A stretch of DNA of 64,000 nucleotides from Opisthorchis felineus. Its lineage: Eukaryota > Platyhelminthes > Trematoda > Opisthorchiida > Opisthorchiidae. Within the stretch, counting starts at the first letter, position 1. The number at the start of each line of letters is the position of its first letter. The stretch is taken from contig SJOL01009519.1 in assembly GCA_004794785.1 (NCBI GenBank), forward strand, positions 691,156 through 755,155, in the 5' to 3' direction. The notes under the pieces are model-generated. The model made no database searches, was not told where the DNA came from, and saw only the letters and a program-made list of their open reading frames with translations. The translations under genes were made by a program, and so were the position numbers. Below, one piece after another: positions 10,736-23,200 of this stretch.

Positions 10736-12186
10736 GTTTCCCTGGGTGACTCTGTGTCTCGTGAAAGCTCCATGCTGGTGCACTTGCTGGATGTGAGGCG
10801 AGTCCAGACGATTTACTTAGTATGGTGGGCGACGTGCTTAAAAAGGATTTAAGGAAGGTGAGTTTGCCGAAGGTGCTCAAAGCCGGTATTTGTGGCAAAT
10901 GTTGACCGGGACCATTTTTGCCCTGGGTTTATGTAATTGTTTAGAACGGGGCCCAAAAAATGTAGGCGAACCAGGATATGTATTGATTTAGTCTGAGGAA
11001 TTTTGCGGCCAGTTTATCGTCCTTTGCCTAAATACCGTAAATCACCCACGGTTTGTCACCATTTGTCACCCCAAAACCTACCTTTGTGTTTGGTGTGTGC
11101 ACCGGAACTGGGGCGTGTTTATTTGACCCTGGTGCCACCAAATTTGTCAGGTCCTTTTTCATGCGCGCGGGTCTCCTCACTTGTTTCAACTCGCTTTTTC
11201 ACGCCGATCGGACCTTTAAAATCTGTACGGATCACTTGTTAGAGTCGCATAACAACAATCGGGGCTTGTAAACTTCTGCGAGCTACTGCTTTCCCGAACT
11301 GTATGAAAACCTCACCCGAAATGAATTCCGCTCACTCGACAGTTCTGACATCGCGAATCGCTCGAAAATACCGCTTTGGTTGCAGTGAATGGCGCGTTTG
11401 GTCACCAAAGGTGCTCAGACTCAGAAGGAAAAGCGACGCGGTTTAGTGGTGCTAGCATTACTAGTAAGAGGGAAATTTCAACGAAAAATATAAAGTAAGG
11501 CGCCAAAAATGCAAAAGCTCAATGGCAGCTTCGAGGTAACCACCTAAGAAACACCGGTAGAGTTCTGAAAAATGTGCTTCGAAACGGACATAAGCGCACA
11601 CGAATTGGAGGAGGGAATACAAAGGATGACCGCTTAGGGTGATTCAACAAGATGACAGTGACAAACAGTCCTTTGCGGGCGTATTGGCTCAGCAGTTCAC
11701 GTCCTTCTACGTACCACAAGTGTGGTAGGGTTAGTATACACTTATACTCGATGGAAGCGTTAAAACTGGCGTAGAGGAATACGAAAATAAACCACCAAAG
11801 TAGAACTTTTGCTCCGTAAGCCGGACACCCAGTGATCACGCTAACCGGATGAATTAGAATTACTGGTATTCGGGGAGTCACCATTTGTACGGGAAAGTTT
11901 AATTTCACGTCTACCCAACAAATCACCACAAACTAGGCGGTTTTCAGGCTCCTGTGGAAAAGGGGGCACGAGGCCGCTCACCAAGGACAACAACTGCAGC
12001 ACGTCAAACACCTGCATACCAATTCGCTTCAACTTCGTGGAGCTGAATTCCTTGAAAAGAGCTGTAATGTGGGCTCCAGACGACTCCGTGTAAAAAAGTA
12101 CTTACCTCAATACAGATCTACCACCGAGCGTTCAGTTGTTACAAAATTGATGCTAGTTCTTCAGACATGGTGCTAGGCCCGCAGGC
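10736..12186. other. No recognisable gene
   Basis: A minus-strand open frame of 136 codons at 11519-11929 contains a hydrophobic stretch (about residues 43-60). It has no motif I recognise and its length is within chance expectation. The plus-strand frames at 11003-11271 are likewise unrecognised. Confidence 0.4.
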
Positions 12187-12428
12187 AACTGCGGACAATC
12201 CAAGTAGTTTTTGTCGACACCGGCAAAGCATTTGTTGGAATTAACCATCCTATGGCGCCAATAAACAACTTGAGGCTAGAAGCAGAGCATTTTCCTGACA
12301 CATTCGACGGGGTTCTTTATCTGCCACAGTTGACGGCAGTTATTTTGAACCTGGTCTTTTCACAGGGATGGCTAGCAACAGCTAGAGTCACACAAGGAAT
12401 CAACGTGGCTCCAAGGTTGTTTGTTCTC
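12187..12428 (+). mobile_element. Non-LTR reverse transcriptase palm fragment
   Basis: One open frame gives RQLRTIQVVFVDTGKAFVGI, matching the RT block '(l).vvFvDltKAFDtv' with its catalytic Asp. It then passes through 'INNLRLEAEHFP..FDGVLYL', corresponding to 'il.l.GvP..fi.li..ly'. It ends at VTQGINVAPRLFVL, corresponding to 'GVkQGcvLaPtLF.l'. A TAA follows directly, before the YADD block. The fragment is uninterrupted over about 80 codons, but nothing before or after it could be joined on. It resembles the 'GVKQGCVLAP' type of endonuclease-reverse transcriptase common in trematodes. Conserved positions such as FD in KAFD and QGC have changed (FV, QGI), so it is an old remnant. Confidence 0.75.
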
Positions 12429-15400
12429 TAAAAAAAACTTGCTGGACCGGCTAAATTCGCCATTTGTATCATCTGATGACGGCCGATAATTCTGAGGGAC
12501 ATTGACAGCCACGCTAGCAAAGTAATATTACAAGCTAATGTGGGTTCTACAGGAAATATCAAACGCCCATCAGTGCCAGTTATGCCGGAGTTATAATCTT
12601 AGGGCCGGGACAAAGGGCCTAATTACACGGCTTGGGTTTCAAATATGTCCCACTAATGCTGTGTGCACGCTACCCAAAAGTATTTATTCAAGATGACCTG
12701 AAAACATACGCCTACACGACCTTGTCAAGAACCAGAGGACTAACGATACAATGAAGCGCACTTTTTCACACGCAACCCGATGCCCTTAAGAATGCCGAAC
12801 GCAGCCGTTATCCAACCTTTTACAAAGTGTGGATGGCTGACACACACATTCTGAATGAGTGCAGTGACTAAGCACTAAAGTGGTGCCGGGAGTGCTTGGC
12901 CTACAAACAAAAGTGCGAATCTCTACAGCCCTTTACTCTCAAGTGCAGGCGTCGTACAGTGTACCTAATGTTAGCCTCAACGACGGACTCCCAAGATCCA
13001 CCTGTGAGCGCCATACACAAGGCTTATTCCTGGAAAGGTCTCTCACTTTTTTGTACCAAAAGTTCGTCAGGCGAGGTGAGTAAATAATCAACCCGACCAA
13101 GTTTTGGAGCAAATTAAGCACTAAACAGCCTGATGTAGACTAAATCTGATTAGAATTTCGATCGGCAGTCTTTATTGGCTAGTATAGGTGTCCAAATTTT
13201 ACTACGTACCGACAATTCCTCGTGATTTTAAGGCACAGTTTCGGGGAACTTATCACTGGTATCGAAATAGCACGTGAATTTACTATGATCCACTAACTAA
13301 CTAACTAACCGAATTAATTCACCCGGATGAATAGTTCTCTTTGGATGCGATGGTGGTTAGTCTAGAATGTTTGCGGTTTCAGACCCACTTTAGTGTTTTA
13401 AAACACATCGGTTTCAACAGTCAACCACTGAAATGCAAAAAAATCAGACTAAACTTATCAGCTTAAAAGCTTCAACATCAAAAATGCCTTAGGGAGTTAT
13501 TTTGTATTTTAGCCTAGAAAACGTAACAGTCCGTTGAGTAGCGGGATCTATGCTGCTAACTCCCGGGGAAGAGAAAAATATTACCAAATGGCAGGGAATA
13601 TTTACACGATAATAAAAGTGTCACGAGAATTTCCTGCCAGGTGTCAAGCATCGGGGGCGCAGACCAGACGATTGGAACTTTGGATCAGAATTGCGCGTCT
13701 GTTACGGTTTCGACAACCGAACCCATGAATGGATTGAAATATATCACTGTTTTCACGCGGTTTAGGAGTGATGGGAACGAAGCTGTTTTGATTCATACTT
13801 CATCGTATGTTTCAACCGTGTGGATAGCTTTTGTGTGCATACAACACATATATTACGTGTATTTTGATAATCTCCGTCACGATGTAGCGGCGGTCACTTC
13901 ATAGTTATTGTAACTGGTACATTGAACCATCAAATGGAACTTTATTTAATGGGATTAGAATAAAAGCAGGAGAGAATACTTGAATCCACCACACTAACAG
14001 TAAGCCGAAATTTGTCTCGGCAAATAAATGGGTTTCTTTTTTGTAATGGCAAACTACGATGCAAATATACATGAATTACAGTACTAAAATATAATTACTG
14101 CGTAACAAAGGATATGGAACACACATTTAGGCACAAATGTTGCGTCCGCTGCCGACTAAGCGTCTTCTGGAACATCGGAAAATCACACTGATGATAACCG
14201 TATCTGGAGATATCTAATGGTCGTCTTCTCAAGTGACATCCTGATTTTTATCAGCAGTTGAATGACCGTTAAACCTTTCAAATAAGGACCCGGTAAATTT
14301 TGAAAACGAAAAGCTTCTGGTGAAGACAGTCGGAAGTATGCTATTGAAGTGAACTGTCTATAAAACAGATGTACTTAACGTCTACACTCATCTGCGTACC
14401 AATTTGGTTTTGACAGGAAACTCAACTAGAACCCAACTGAATTTCCCGTTTATGATATTCCTCCTCGGGGACTAACGCCCACCTGACGAGCTTCAAAAAG
14501 GGTGAAACCAGCCTTGGACTGTCAAGAGTCTTGTGAGTAGTGTGCTACGTCGACACAAATATACTCAGGTTTCGATGAACCAATAAAAGTTGGCATTTTT
14601 GACGGCCAAATTTCCAAGGTTTCAGCTTCAGCATGGCTAGCTGGATATGAGCTGCAGCGTACTTGAAACCTCAGCGGGTATTTCTGAAGATTCCGCTCGT
14701 TTTTGTTGCCAACCCGAATATTGGTGAAGGATTTTGCTAAAAGTTTTCATTGACAGAAAGAATCACATAACATGTGAAAGAAACTGGTTACTCGTGGGTG
14801 AATTCTGTAAGGAATTTCAACTATAAAAAATAACTTCTGGGTTCCAGAACTTTTGAACTTTGATATCAGTGGACAAAATGAAGGGTGAAAGTACGAATTA
14901 AACCAATGTTGCCGGAACCGAAAGTTGACGAAAAGTAGACATCGTCTTTTATTTATGGGCCAAGCAGCAACATGGAGACAGCATACAACAGTCTCCAGGA
15001 TTTTGCGCAGACGTTGTGTTCTCGAATTTCACCTAAAATCGACACTTTATTCCTTCAGTCCACGAAGATCCTGCCTCAACGATACATGGGCCTGGCGGCT
15101 TTGAATGGGTCTGTGCAATTACTACGAGTATTGGACATGGTATCAGTCAAAAATCCGGAAACAGTATTGATTACATTCGTTGGACTGCACGGGGTGAGGT
15201 ATTTTCATGTTTACAGAAAAATCAGTCATCTGAGCTTCTGCATGGTGGTAAACGAAAGGATTTGATATTCAAGTATCCCGGTGTATTAACGACCCACATA
15301 ACGTTCACCCACCATTCTAAGCCGTAAAAGTCAATAATTGCGACTCCACCTACTGCTAATTCCTTCTCCCTTCCCCATACCCTGCCAAACATAAACCAAG

Positions 15401-16898
15401 CCGTCTGAACTGTTACCACGAACATCATCTTTCTCCATTTGTTATTCTAAACCATATGATCTACGGATTTGACTGCATGTTTCATGTGCATTCCAGTCAA
15501 CCGGTGGAAATTTCTCGCCTTCTTCGTGTTTTACATGCGGAGAACCATGTGGTAGTTGTTGGTGGTCTATATTCTAGCTATTTGAATTTCCAATAACATA
15601 GGCTTTGCAGTACCACATATAAATTTTCGAGAGCCCCTTGGCTGCATTCAAAAGCGTCTTTGAACAAGCGGCCTTCGTTGTTGGACCTTGCCCGGACTCT
15701 TTGTGGGTGCAATAAAAGTTTCTATGGACAAAAAACTACGAGGAGTTGCCCACAGCTAATCATCGGACTCAAACGCACAATTCGAATCCTTATTTTTTGG
15801 AAAATAAGGCTTTTCGACAAGTACCAATCACTTTAGAGTTAATTCCTTCGTTGTCAAGGCCACCACTGATGGAATGTGGGGAACATCGCAGATGCAGAGT
15901 TCATCTCGAGAGAGATTGTTGATGAGACAAGCGAAGTGGCATCCATAGCATTTCACACCCATTCAACAGAAAGCACGATGTTTTAAGAGTTCTTTGCATA
16001 CAACATAAAAAAATGGGTAAAAATCCAAAAGATGGGTGTTTTACGTGATGATTTGAAGATATGCGTCTTTTAATTCAGACGAGGGTGAAGAAAATCAAGG
16101 AAAATGCATTACTAATGAAGAAGCTCATCCTACTTTTTGGTGAAACGGAACTCTTAGGAACCTGTGGTCGTCTAGTCCAGCTCCGGTTGTATTACCCGTG
16201 TAACAGTGTATGCTACTGATGAAGCATGTAAGTGGTCTATTGTCCGGTATCTAGGCTCCACCCCCCGTATCTGACGGAAGGTGAAGTTTACCACGGAAAT
16301 TATGGAATCGCTTTGCAGTGTTCGTTTATAATTGTTTAATAGTCAGAGAATATCCACGAAATTTCAGGAGGACGCTTGGGAATGTTTAGTTTTTAAAAAC
16401 TCTGTTCAGTGAGATGTTTACTTCTGTGTCTAATAGCTTGTAACTGCTTGGTTCGTGCTTGCTAATGAGTAACTTTGCAACGAAGGTTTTTTTCCTTCCA
16501 CCCGAGTTTTGTGTTTTTTGAAGTCATTTGTGACGACCCCGTCGACGGAGAAGCATCTTTAAGTGTTCTTAATTCATTAAGACCACTTGGGTTGTCGGCC
16601 ATCTGAATGAAGAATCGGTATACACAAGTGGTCTTACACAAAAGCTGGTTATCTTTGCTTACTACTGATAATAGGAAAATTTACGGTGCAAGATTCGGAT
16701 GCGTTGGGGTAGAGATTACGAACGCTTGAAACGAAGATTTGAGGCAACTTTTCTCCAGTTCCCAAACTATCACGTGATCAATTACAGAGCCCTGTAGATA
16801 AATGGGCAAAATGAAAATACCTGATGCTGATGTAAGTAGATTTGACGACGTTCAATACAGAGTTCGTCTAGTCAGTGAAGCCAGTCTATTCCGAAAAA
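12429..16898. other. No recognisable gene; one dispersed-repeat copy inside
   Basis: Open frames at 12880-13121, 13534-13904 (two frames) and 14972-15265 are all below 100 codons and unrecognised. The interval holds one copy of the repeat family described at 14400. From 15430 to 16800 there is no open frame of 60 codons on either strand. Confidence 0.4.
14397..14475 (+). repeat. Dispersed repeat family 2, copy 1
   Basis: The core AATTTGGTTTTGACAGGAAA is followed by CTCAACT...CCCAACTGAA and CGTTTATGATATTC. It aligns with copies near 49066, 52110 (reverse strand) and 52726. The family is not one I can name. Confidence 0.6.
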
Positions 16899-17200
16899 CC
16901 GAGAAAAACTGTTCAGATGTTTCATCTCTACTGGGAATCATCAGCACTGTACATCTCGTGAAACTCAGGGAGTTTCGAACCTACGATCCTCTGGCCAGTG
17001 GTTGAACACCTAACCCCCAGTCTCGAACAGCTGGACAGCAGTGTGAGTAGATCTCACTGAGACAGGACGTAGCGCAATTCATCCTTCAATCAAGGAAACC
17101 ACATCATTGACTAGCTTCTTTGGAACATCATTCGTTTAGGTGATCCGGAGCCATCATACCTTATCTATCAACCTCAATTTGTCATAGGTTGGTTGTATCT
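16899..17200. repeat. Dispersed repeat family 1, copy A
   Basis: This aligns by eye over about 300 bp with 26779-27106 in the same orientation. Shared words in order are CCGAGAA, CATCTC(G/A)(T/C)GAAACT, GGCCAGTG(G/A)TTGAAC, GACAGGA, GAAACCACATC and ATAGGTTGGTTGTA. On the reverse strand the segment near 16985-16970 reads GTAGGTTCGAAACTC, close to a Pol III B-box. A tRNA-derived SINE is therefore possible but not shown. Confidence 0.7.
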
Positions 17201-20200
17201 TTTTTGATCCAATGCTCTCTGGAGGCGTAGTTCCAGGTGCTTTGAATGTCAGCTAATGGTGGAGCCGTAATTACACATGCCGCCATGACTCCTGCTTGCA
17301 ACGTTTCCCGAATTTGTCACATCCATCCCGGTCTATGCTTATAAGTAGTATCTAAACTAAGTAATGTGAACTTCTTTGTGCATGCCAGTTTATTCATGTC
17401 AGTCCATCACTCGATCAGTAGTCCAGACGGCCTTGAATAGACAGCATCTCAAGATACTGTTCTGCTGACTTGACCTTTTATAATGGTGCCACAAAGGAGG
17501 AGGGTCACACATCTCCTCTGTTTCAAAATTGCTTCGTTTGTTTCATTTCAACTGCCTGCGATATACTTATGGTGAGCTAATACGTGAATTCATTCAGTTC
17601 AGTGTAATCACATTCGTTGTAAAGTCGTGGGGTGCACTCTTTCATCCACGAAATTTTGTCTTTGATTTCGTTCAAGTCGTCTGTCCACGAACAACTAATT
17701 TATTCCAAAAACCTTCAAAAAATTCACTTTGTTTACTAACAGTAGGTCTAATGCACTTGCTAAAAACTTATAAACAGAAACAAAAGACGAATAACTAAAA
17801 GCATCAGCGTGGAATTCACTACCTAATTTGTGACACTATTCATTGAATGACCGATCGATGGCCAATTAAGCGTAGAATAGTTGATTCTATGAGTCCGGTT
17901 TAGCTCGATTCAGCAGCTCTAGTTTTAGGGTGAAAAGATGTCATAGTCGACTAGCCGTAAAAGCTCTGTAAAGATGACCTAATGCCACAGATCAGCAAAC
18001 TGGTTAGTGATGGCACTATTACCTATCTTCTGCAAAGTGGATTGCATGCTTTTGGGATATTCATCTGCAATATACTTCCGCTTTACCGTTTGCCGTTATG
18101 ACTGTATTTTCACTCACCGACTCGTGCAGTCTTCCGAAAAACTAGTTCCTCTGCACCCTCCCTTATAGCATCGTTCTGTCGTTATCTGTCATCCGGCACC
18201 TGGACCATCAACCCTGAGCTACATTTGTCATACCTGTCAGTATATGTTCCCGTCTGAGGATAAAGGCTACACTATAACCAAACGTAAAGAAAATTTGGCA
18301 TTTTAACTTATAAACTACCCAAAAATCACTGCGCGTGTAAATGTTCCAGAGGCTATTGTGCATGACTGTGACAAAAAATCACAGCAGTAAACGACGGTGC
18401 ACTGCTTTTCGCATTCCATTGACGTATAGTATCGCTGTCTAAACCAATATTTAGTAAATTTCCTTGAATATGAATGTCTTGCTCCAACTGTTTGATGGCG
18501 ACAAAGCCGCCCCTTCAAATGTTGAAGTTGTGCCCAAATTCACTCGAGTTGGCCTACCTGTAGGAGCCCAAGGAAGTAAGATTCTGAAATTCCGCCCGAT
18601 TGTGTGAAAGTGTGTGGGACCGTGAGGGTCCAAAAGCAGTCGTTGCCTTGATGGCTAGAGGTCTAAAGGATGTCACGACACCTGCAAAAAATGATGCTAG
18701 TTGGTTTCTTCACTGTATGTTGGAAAGCTTCCTGTCTGATATAATAACGTATAAAAAGTTCTTTCTTTTTGCATGGCGAGTGAAACGGGACGAGACACAC
18801 CAACTCAAAAGAACATTGTCAACATGAATTCTGATCAACATGAACCAACGCTGGAACGGTACGTAAACAAACGTACCACAAACAATGTAATAAGCTGCTG
18901 AAGACTGATGTCATAGGAACTCACTGCCAGGCTGTTAGAAGAAGCTTACTCCATTTCCGAAATAAACAGAAATAAACACTATAGACTGAGTTCTGTAGAA
19001 GTAATTCGTGTATTACGTATTCCAGCTTATTGTGGACTGGCTTCTCCTTTCTATTTACGTCGCTGTTCCGGGAATGGAGAGTTAACTGATACTTAAAACG
19101 ACTACTACTCTCAGATTCGTTATGCACTCGCAGTTACCAAACTGAATGGTGCCCTCATAACGAAGTGGATTGTGGTTGATGAATGTGTTTTGAGCAGGAC
19201 GCAAGACACATAATGTGTGTGATCATTTGTGAGGCACAGTTGCAGACCTGAAACTAAAAATCCGCCTCAGTCACTTGCTTTGTCAGTGTGTGATAAATAC
19301 AAATGCAAATTTTTAAAAATTGATGGATGAATGCCGCCAGTGCTATATGAAGCTTTTCTTAAACGTGAGTCATTTTCATTTAGTGAGAAACTCAATGAGA
19401 TACCCAATGAGGATACTTTTTGGTTGCCGTCGATTCTCCACCTTTTAGCCCATCTATCTATGCGCAAATTTATTTTTCCGGCACTCATTCTGGTCAGTTC
19501 AAAAGGTAAATGTGTCGAATGCGAGTCTGGATCCTGTCGGAGCCCACCAGACGCGCACATCGCTGGCCTCGCGGACATTTGCAATGGAAGGCAAGCATAT
19601 TACCGATATCACACCAGCCCATGCTGGATTCACACTGTAGCAGTTACGTTCATTTATTTCCTACCTGATAATCGGTCCCCGTGAATCTATGCAGATGTCA
19701 CACCTACGAAGACAGAAAAAACAACTCATAGTCCAACGTTAGTAGGTGTGTTGAAAGGGGTCCCTAAGTAGTCGATTATGACGTAAATTCTAGATGTAGG
19801 ATCTGTGCTCTAACACCATGAAAGGGTGTTGCATTGGGTACAGAGAAAAGCGTACGGAACGTCAAACCAAGCACAGCTGGTGAAGTAGTAACTTCTTGCA
19901 AGAGTGCGTTTCCTGAAGCACCGACAATTTTAAACCGCTGATCAGGACTATGGGTAGATAGTATGCTTGAGGCGATGCCGCTAACTCACATGGCATTCGT
20001 CGCTGTAGTCGTGCATTATGACCTCTAAGCTACTTCATGGCTGAGTCATATTGCTATCTTATATTATGCGGATAAATTGTGTAACGTACGGTAGCTTTTC
20101 GATTGACCCAATCTAGTTTTCAGATTTTTTCGAAGTTTGCTTATTAAATGCCGGTAAATATCAATATGTTTGCAAAGCGATCATCGCATGTCGATTCAAA

Positions 20201-23200
20201 ACACAGAAATGCATTCCAAAAAGTCTACCACTTTCAATTTAACTGGGCTGGATTGAACGAAATCCTGATTACTGAGGGTTGCTAAGGCAACCGGCTATGT
20301 GCACCACAACGCTTTTGGGTGCAGCTGACCTCGCCTGGGTCTCAAGAAGCTAACGCAATCACAAAACTATGAACATCTAACTGTCACCCATTCACACACA
20401 CCAAGTTTATGCTTAGCAAAACAGGAAGCGGACGTAGGCTTCCGCTCTGAATAATGATTAAATTCATTCTAAGTCCGTAACTTCCTGAATTGGTGCCGAT
20501 GAACGGTACTAGGTTAAATTAAGCAGACTAGGACTTTTCATCACGATTTCATTCAGTTGACCGCCTAAACCACTGTTTAATCAGAACAGCTAATTATGTC
20601 GTTAACTGTGAAACACCTCTGTGTGCATATCGATCTCCAAAAAAAACATTGCACATGACTCGTTAGCGTAAGTTGCTCTTGATCTTTTGCATGCAGTTTT
20701 GATGTGACTGTGAACTAATTACCGTATACATCGTGACCAAAACAACAAGGTTCTTAGGTTGTAGCTCTACTAACGTAACAGTGAATGAAGCTGTCTCGAA
20801 TTCAAGCCGTGATCTCTTCGAGTTGAGTGTGAACTGCTTTCCGCTATCGATCGTTTGTTAGACCATTGTTACATCAATTGGCCTAATCCTTCAACTAGCG
20901 ACCATTCACGAGCATGCTGATTTGGCGTGTGTATCTGTGGTGCCGATCGATACTCACTACACCATCAGCACCTGAGCTCGTCAGCTATACAGTAGAAAGG
21001 AGAATACTTCCTCTATCTTTCAGTGCCGGGTTATTAGCGAAAAGCTATTCACCCGGGAAGCATTAAACTAAGAATAGGCGTAGATGAAAGTTTAGTATTA
21101 CGCTTACTGTGAAAACAGAAACCATGTCGTGCGAACGGAAGACTTAGAAATTTGGCTCACAAGCGTTTTCTGTAAATGATCAACCGAGTTACGTAAGTAG
21201 GCACACGGCAGAAGTTTTGTCCTTGCAGGTACTGCGCGTGTGGGCATTACGCAAAAACCGGGAAGCACCGTCACTTGGATAGGTGCAAGTAACAATGAGT
21301 CTTCCACTGAGAGTGCCAACGAAAAATTTTCAACAGAAGGCCGTCAAAAGGAACACTTGTAGGATGAGTGAACACATCCTGTGTCTCAAAAGGTTGTCAT
21401 GTGAAGAGAGTCTCATAAAATAACTTTTTCCGGCACCAGAATGCTTCCTGCGATGTAGTTCTACTGTATTGTGAAGACTATATGATGGTGTGAAACTACA
21501 AATACCAAAGGAGCGATTGCTGAGGTCAGCCTTCATATAAAGACATAATATGCGCGCTCCGAAATGTATACTATCGGTGTGGCCTTGGTGTATCAGGTCA
21601 TGTGAAAACGTTACAGCCGGATGCTTGGAACTTTTGATATTAATTGGTTGCTTTAGTAGACGGAGCAAGAATAAGTGGAAGCGCCTTCAAATACAACAAC
21701 CTTCCATAACCAGAGGAAGTTGTTGCAACGACTTCAGGTTTGACGGATTTCTTCGAAAATTACTGCACAATACACTAGTTGAGAGTGGATACTCGATGGA
21801 CTCTCTTTTTAAAAATTCAACAAACCCGATAATCCATTGTGGTGGTGTCTAATTTGTTCGACAAAGTGACGTTAGCAATATCCCAAACGAATTCACTGCG
21901 AATGAGGTCAAATGAACCGGCCGAATATTGACGGAAGATCATGGCGGTATGAATGGCACTCGCTGTTCCGGTCACCGTAGATAACCTTAGTTAGAAGTGA
22001 AGAAACGAAACTCAGTTGCCACCTGCTACCACAGGACCGTTTGATGGGACAAGAGTATATGAACGTGTTTGAGGTGTTGGATATGCGATCAGATTTTGTT
22101 GCTGATATGCCCTGACCATACACCTGACACGAGCAGATTGCCGTTGCGGTCGATGTACGTGCATCTGAAGTTCCGCACGACACTGTTCAGCACATATCGG
22201 GAACCTCGTTTGAACTAACTTAAGCTGGTTATACAAAACCGTGGGAATCTCATAGACACGGTAAGTTTGCTCACCTAGAAGAATGGAATCTTCGAGATGT
22301 ATCATGTTTTAAAACCATGTTTCAGAAATAGTGTGTTGTTAAAATCTGGCAAAACGGCACGGCTTATTTCTGCTTAATATCGGATAAATGCACATCCGAT
22401 AGAAAGATTCTGTTTCCGTGATGTTGTGCTGTCTGTGACTGCCTCACCATCATCTCTGAGATAAGTAGTTGTTTTGGCGTAACATCGTTTTGACAGTTCT
22501 GGGTTCGGCAGATCTGAACGGTGCATGACAGCAGGTCTTGTTTGCTCTATTTATCAAAGACAGCACAATAATTATTCTCAGATATACGGTATAGCATGAA
22601 AAATCATCCAGGATGATACACACTAACATCGAATGTCAGTTGCCTAACCGTGGCCTGAATATCCAAAGATCGGTCAGTGATTTGTTTTGCTTTGTTATGC
22701 TTCCGATTATTGTGACCTTAGAGAAGGTCATCTGCGTTGCCTGAAGTATCGAGCGCTACGCCCAAGTACATAACAGTGCGATGACAATATACCTGTATAC
22801 TGGCAGATCAGTTGAATTAATTGGCTGTTGTTCAGGTGGCGGTTGATTTGTTCGTCACCATTCGGGGAGTTTTAAGCCTACAACAGTGCCAGAGGTAACT
22901 CTTTACGACGATTGTTGTGCGGACCTAGCTGAGAGGCCGCGATCCCTATGCGTGCGCCTAGGCTGCGTTTCCTGCGTGTTGTAAGCCACTAGATGCCCTT
23001 TTACGTGCTTTCTGGAGCCCAGTTGTTCAGCTGCACCCACTGCAGTTGACAGTTATGAGCCACCAGTTGAGCATGTCGATGGCTGTAGAACTACCTCCTC
23101 CTCTTTACTTTCCGGTCTTATTCCCTCGGGTCTATACCGTGCAAAGGACTTTCCCTTGGATTCACATTCGACCAGGCGTAAGCCGTATGTAGCATCAACT

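Noticed and set aside
22012..22305. Protein-like minus-strand frame of 97 codons
   Set aside because: Composition looks natural, but no domain, no homologous neighbour and no supported exon borders were found.
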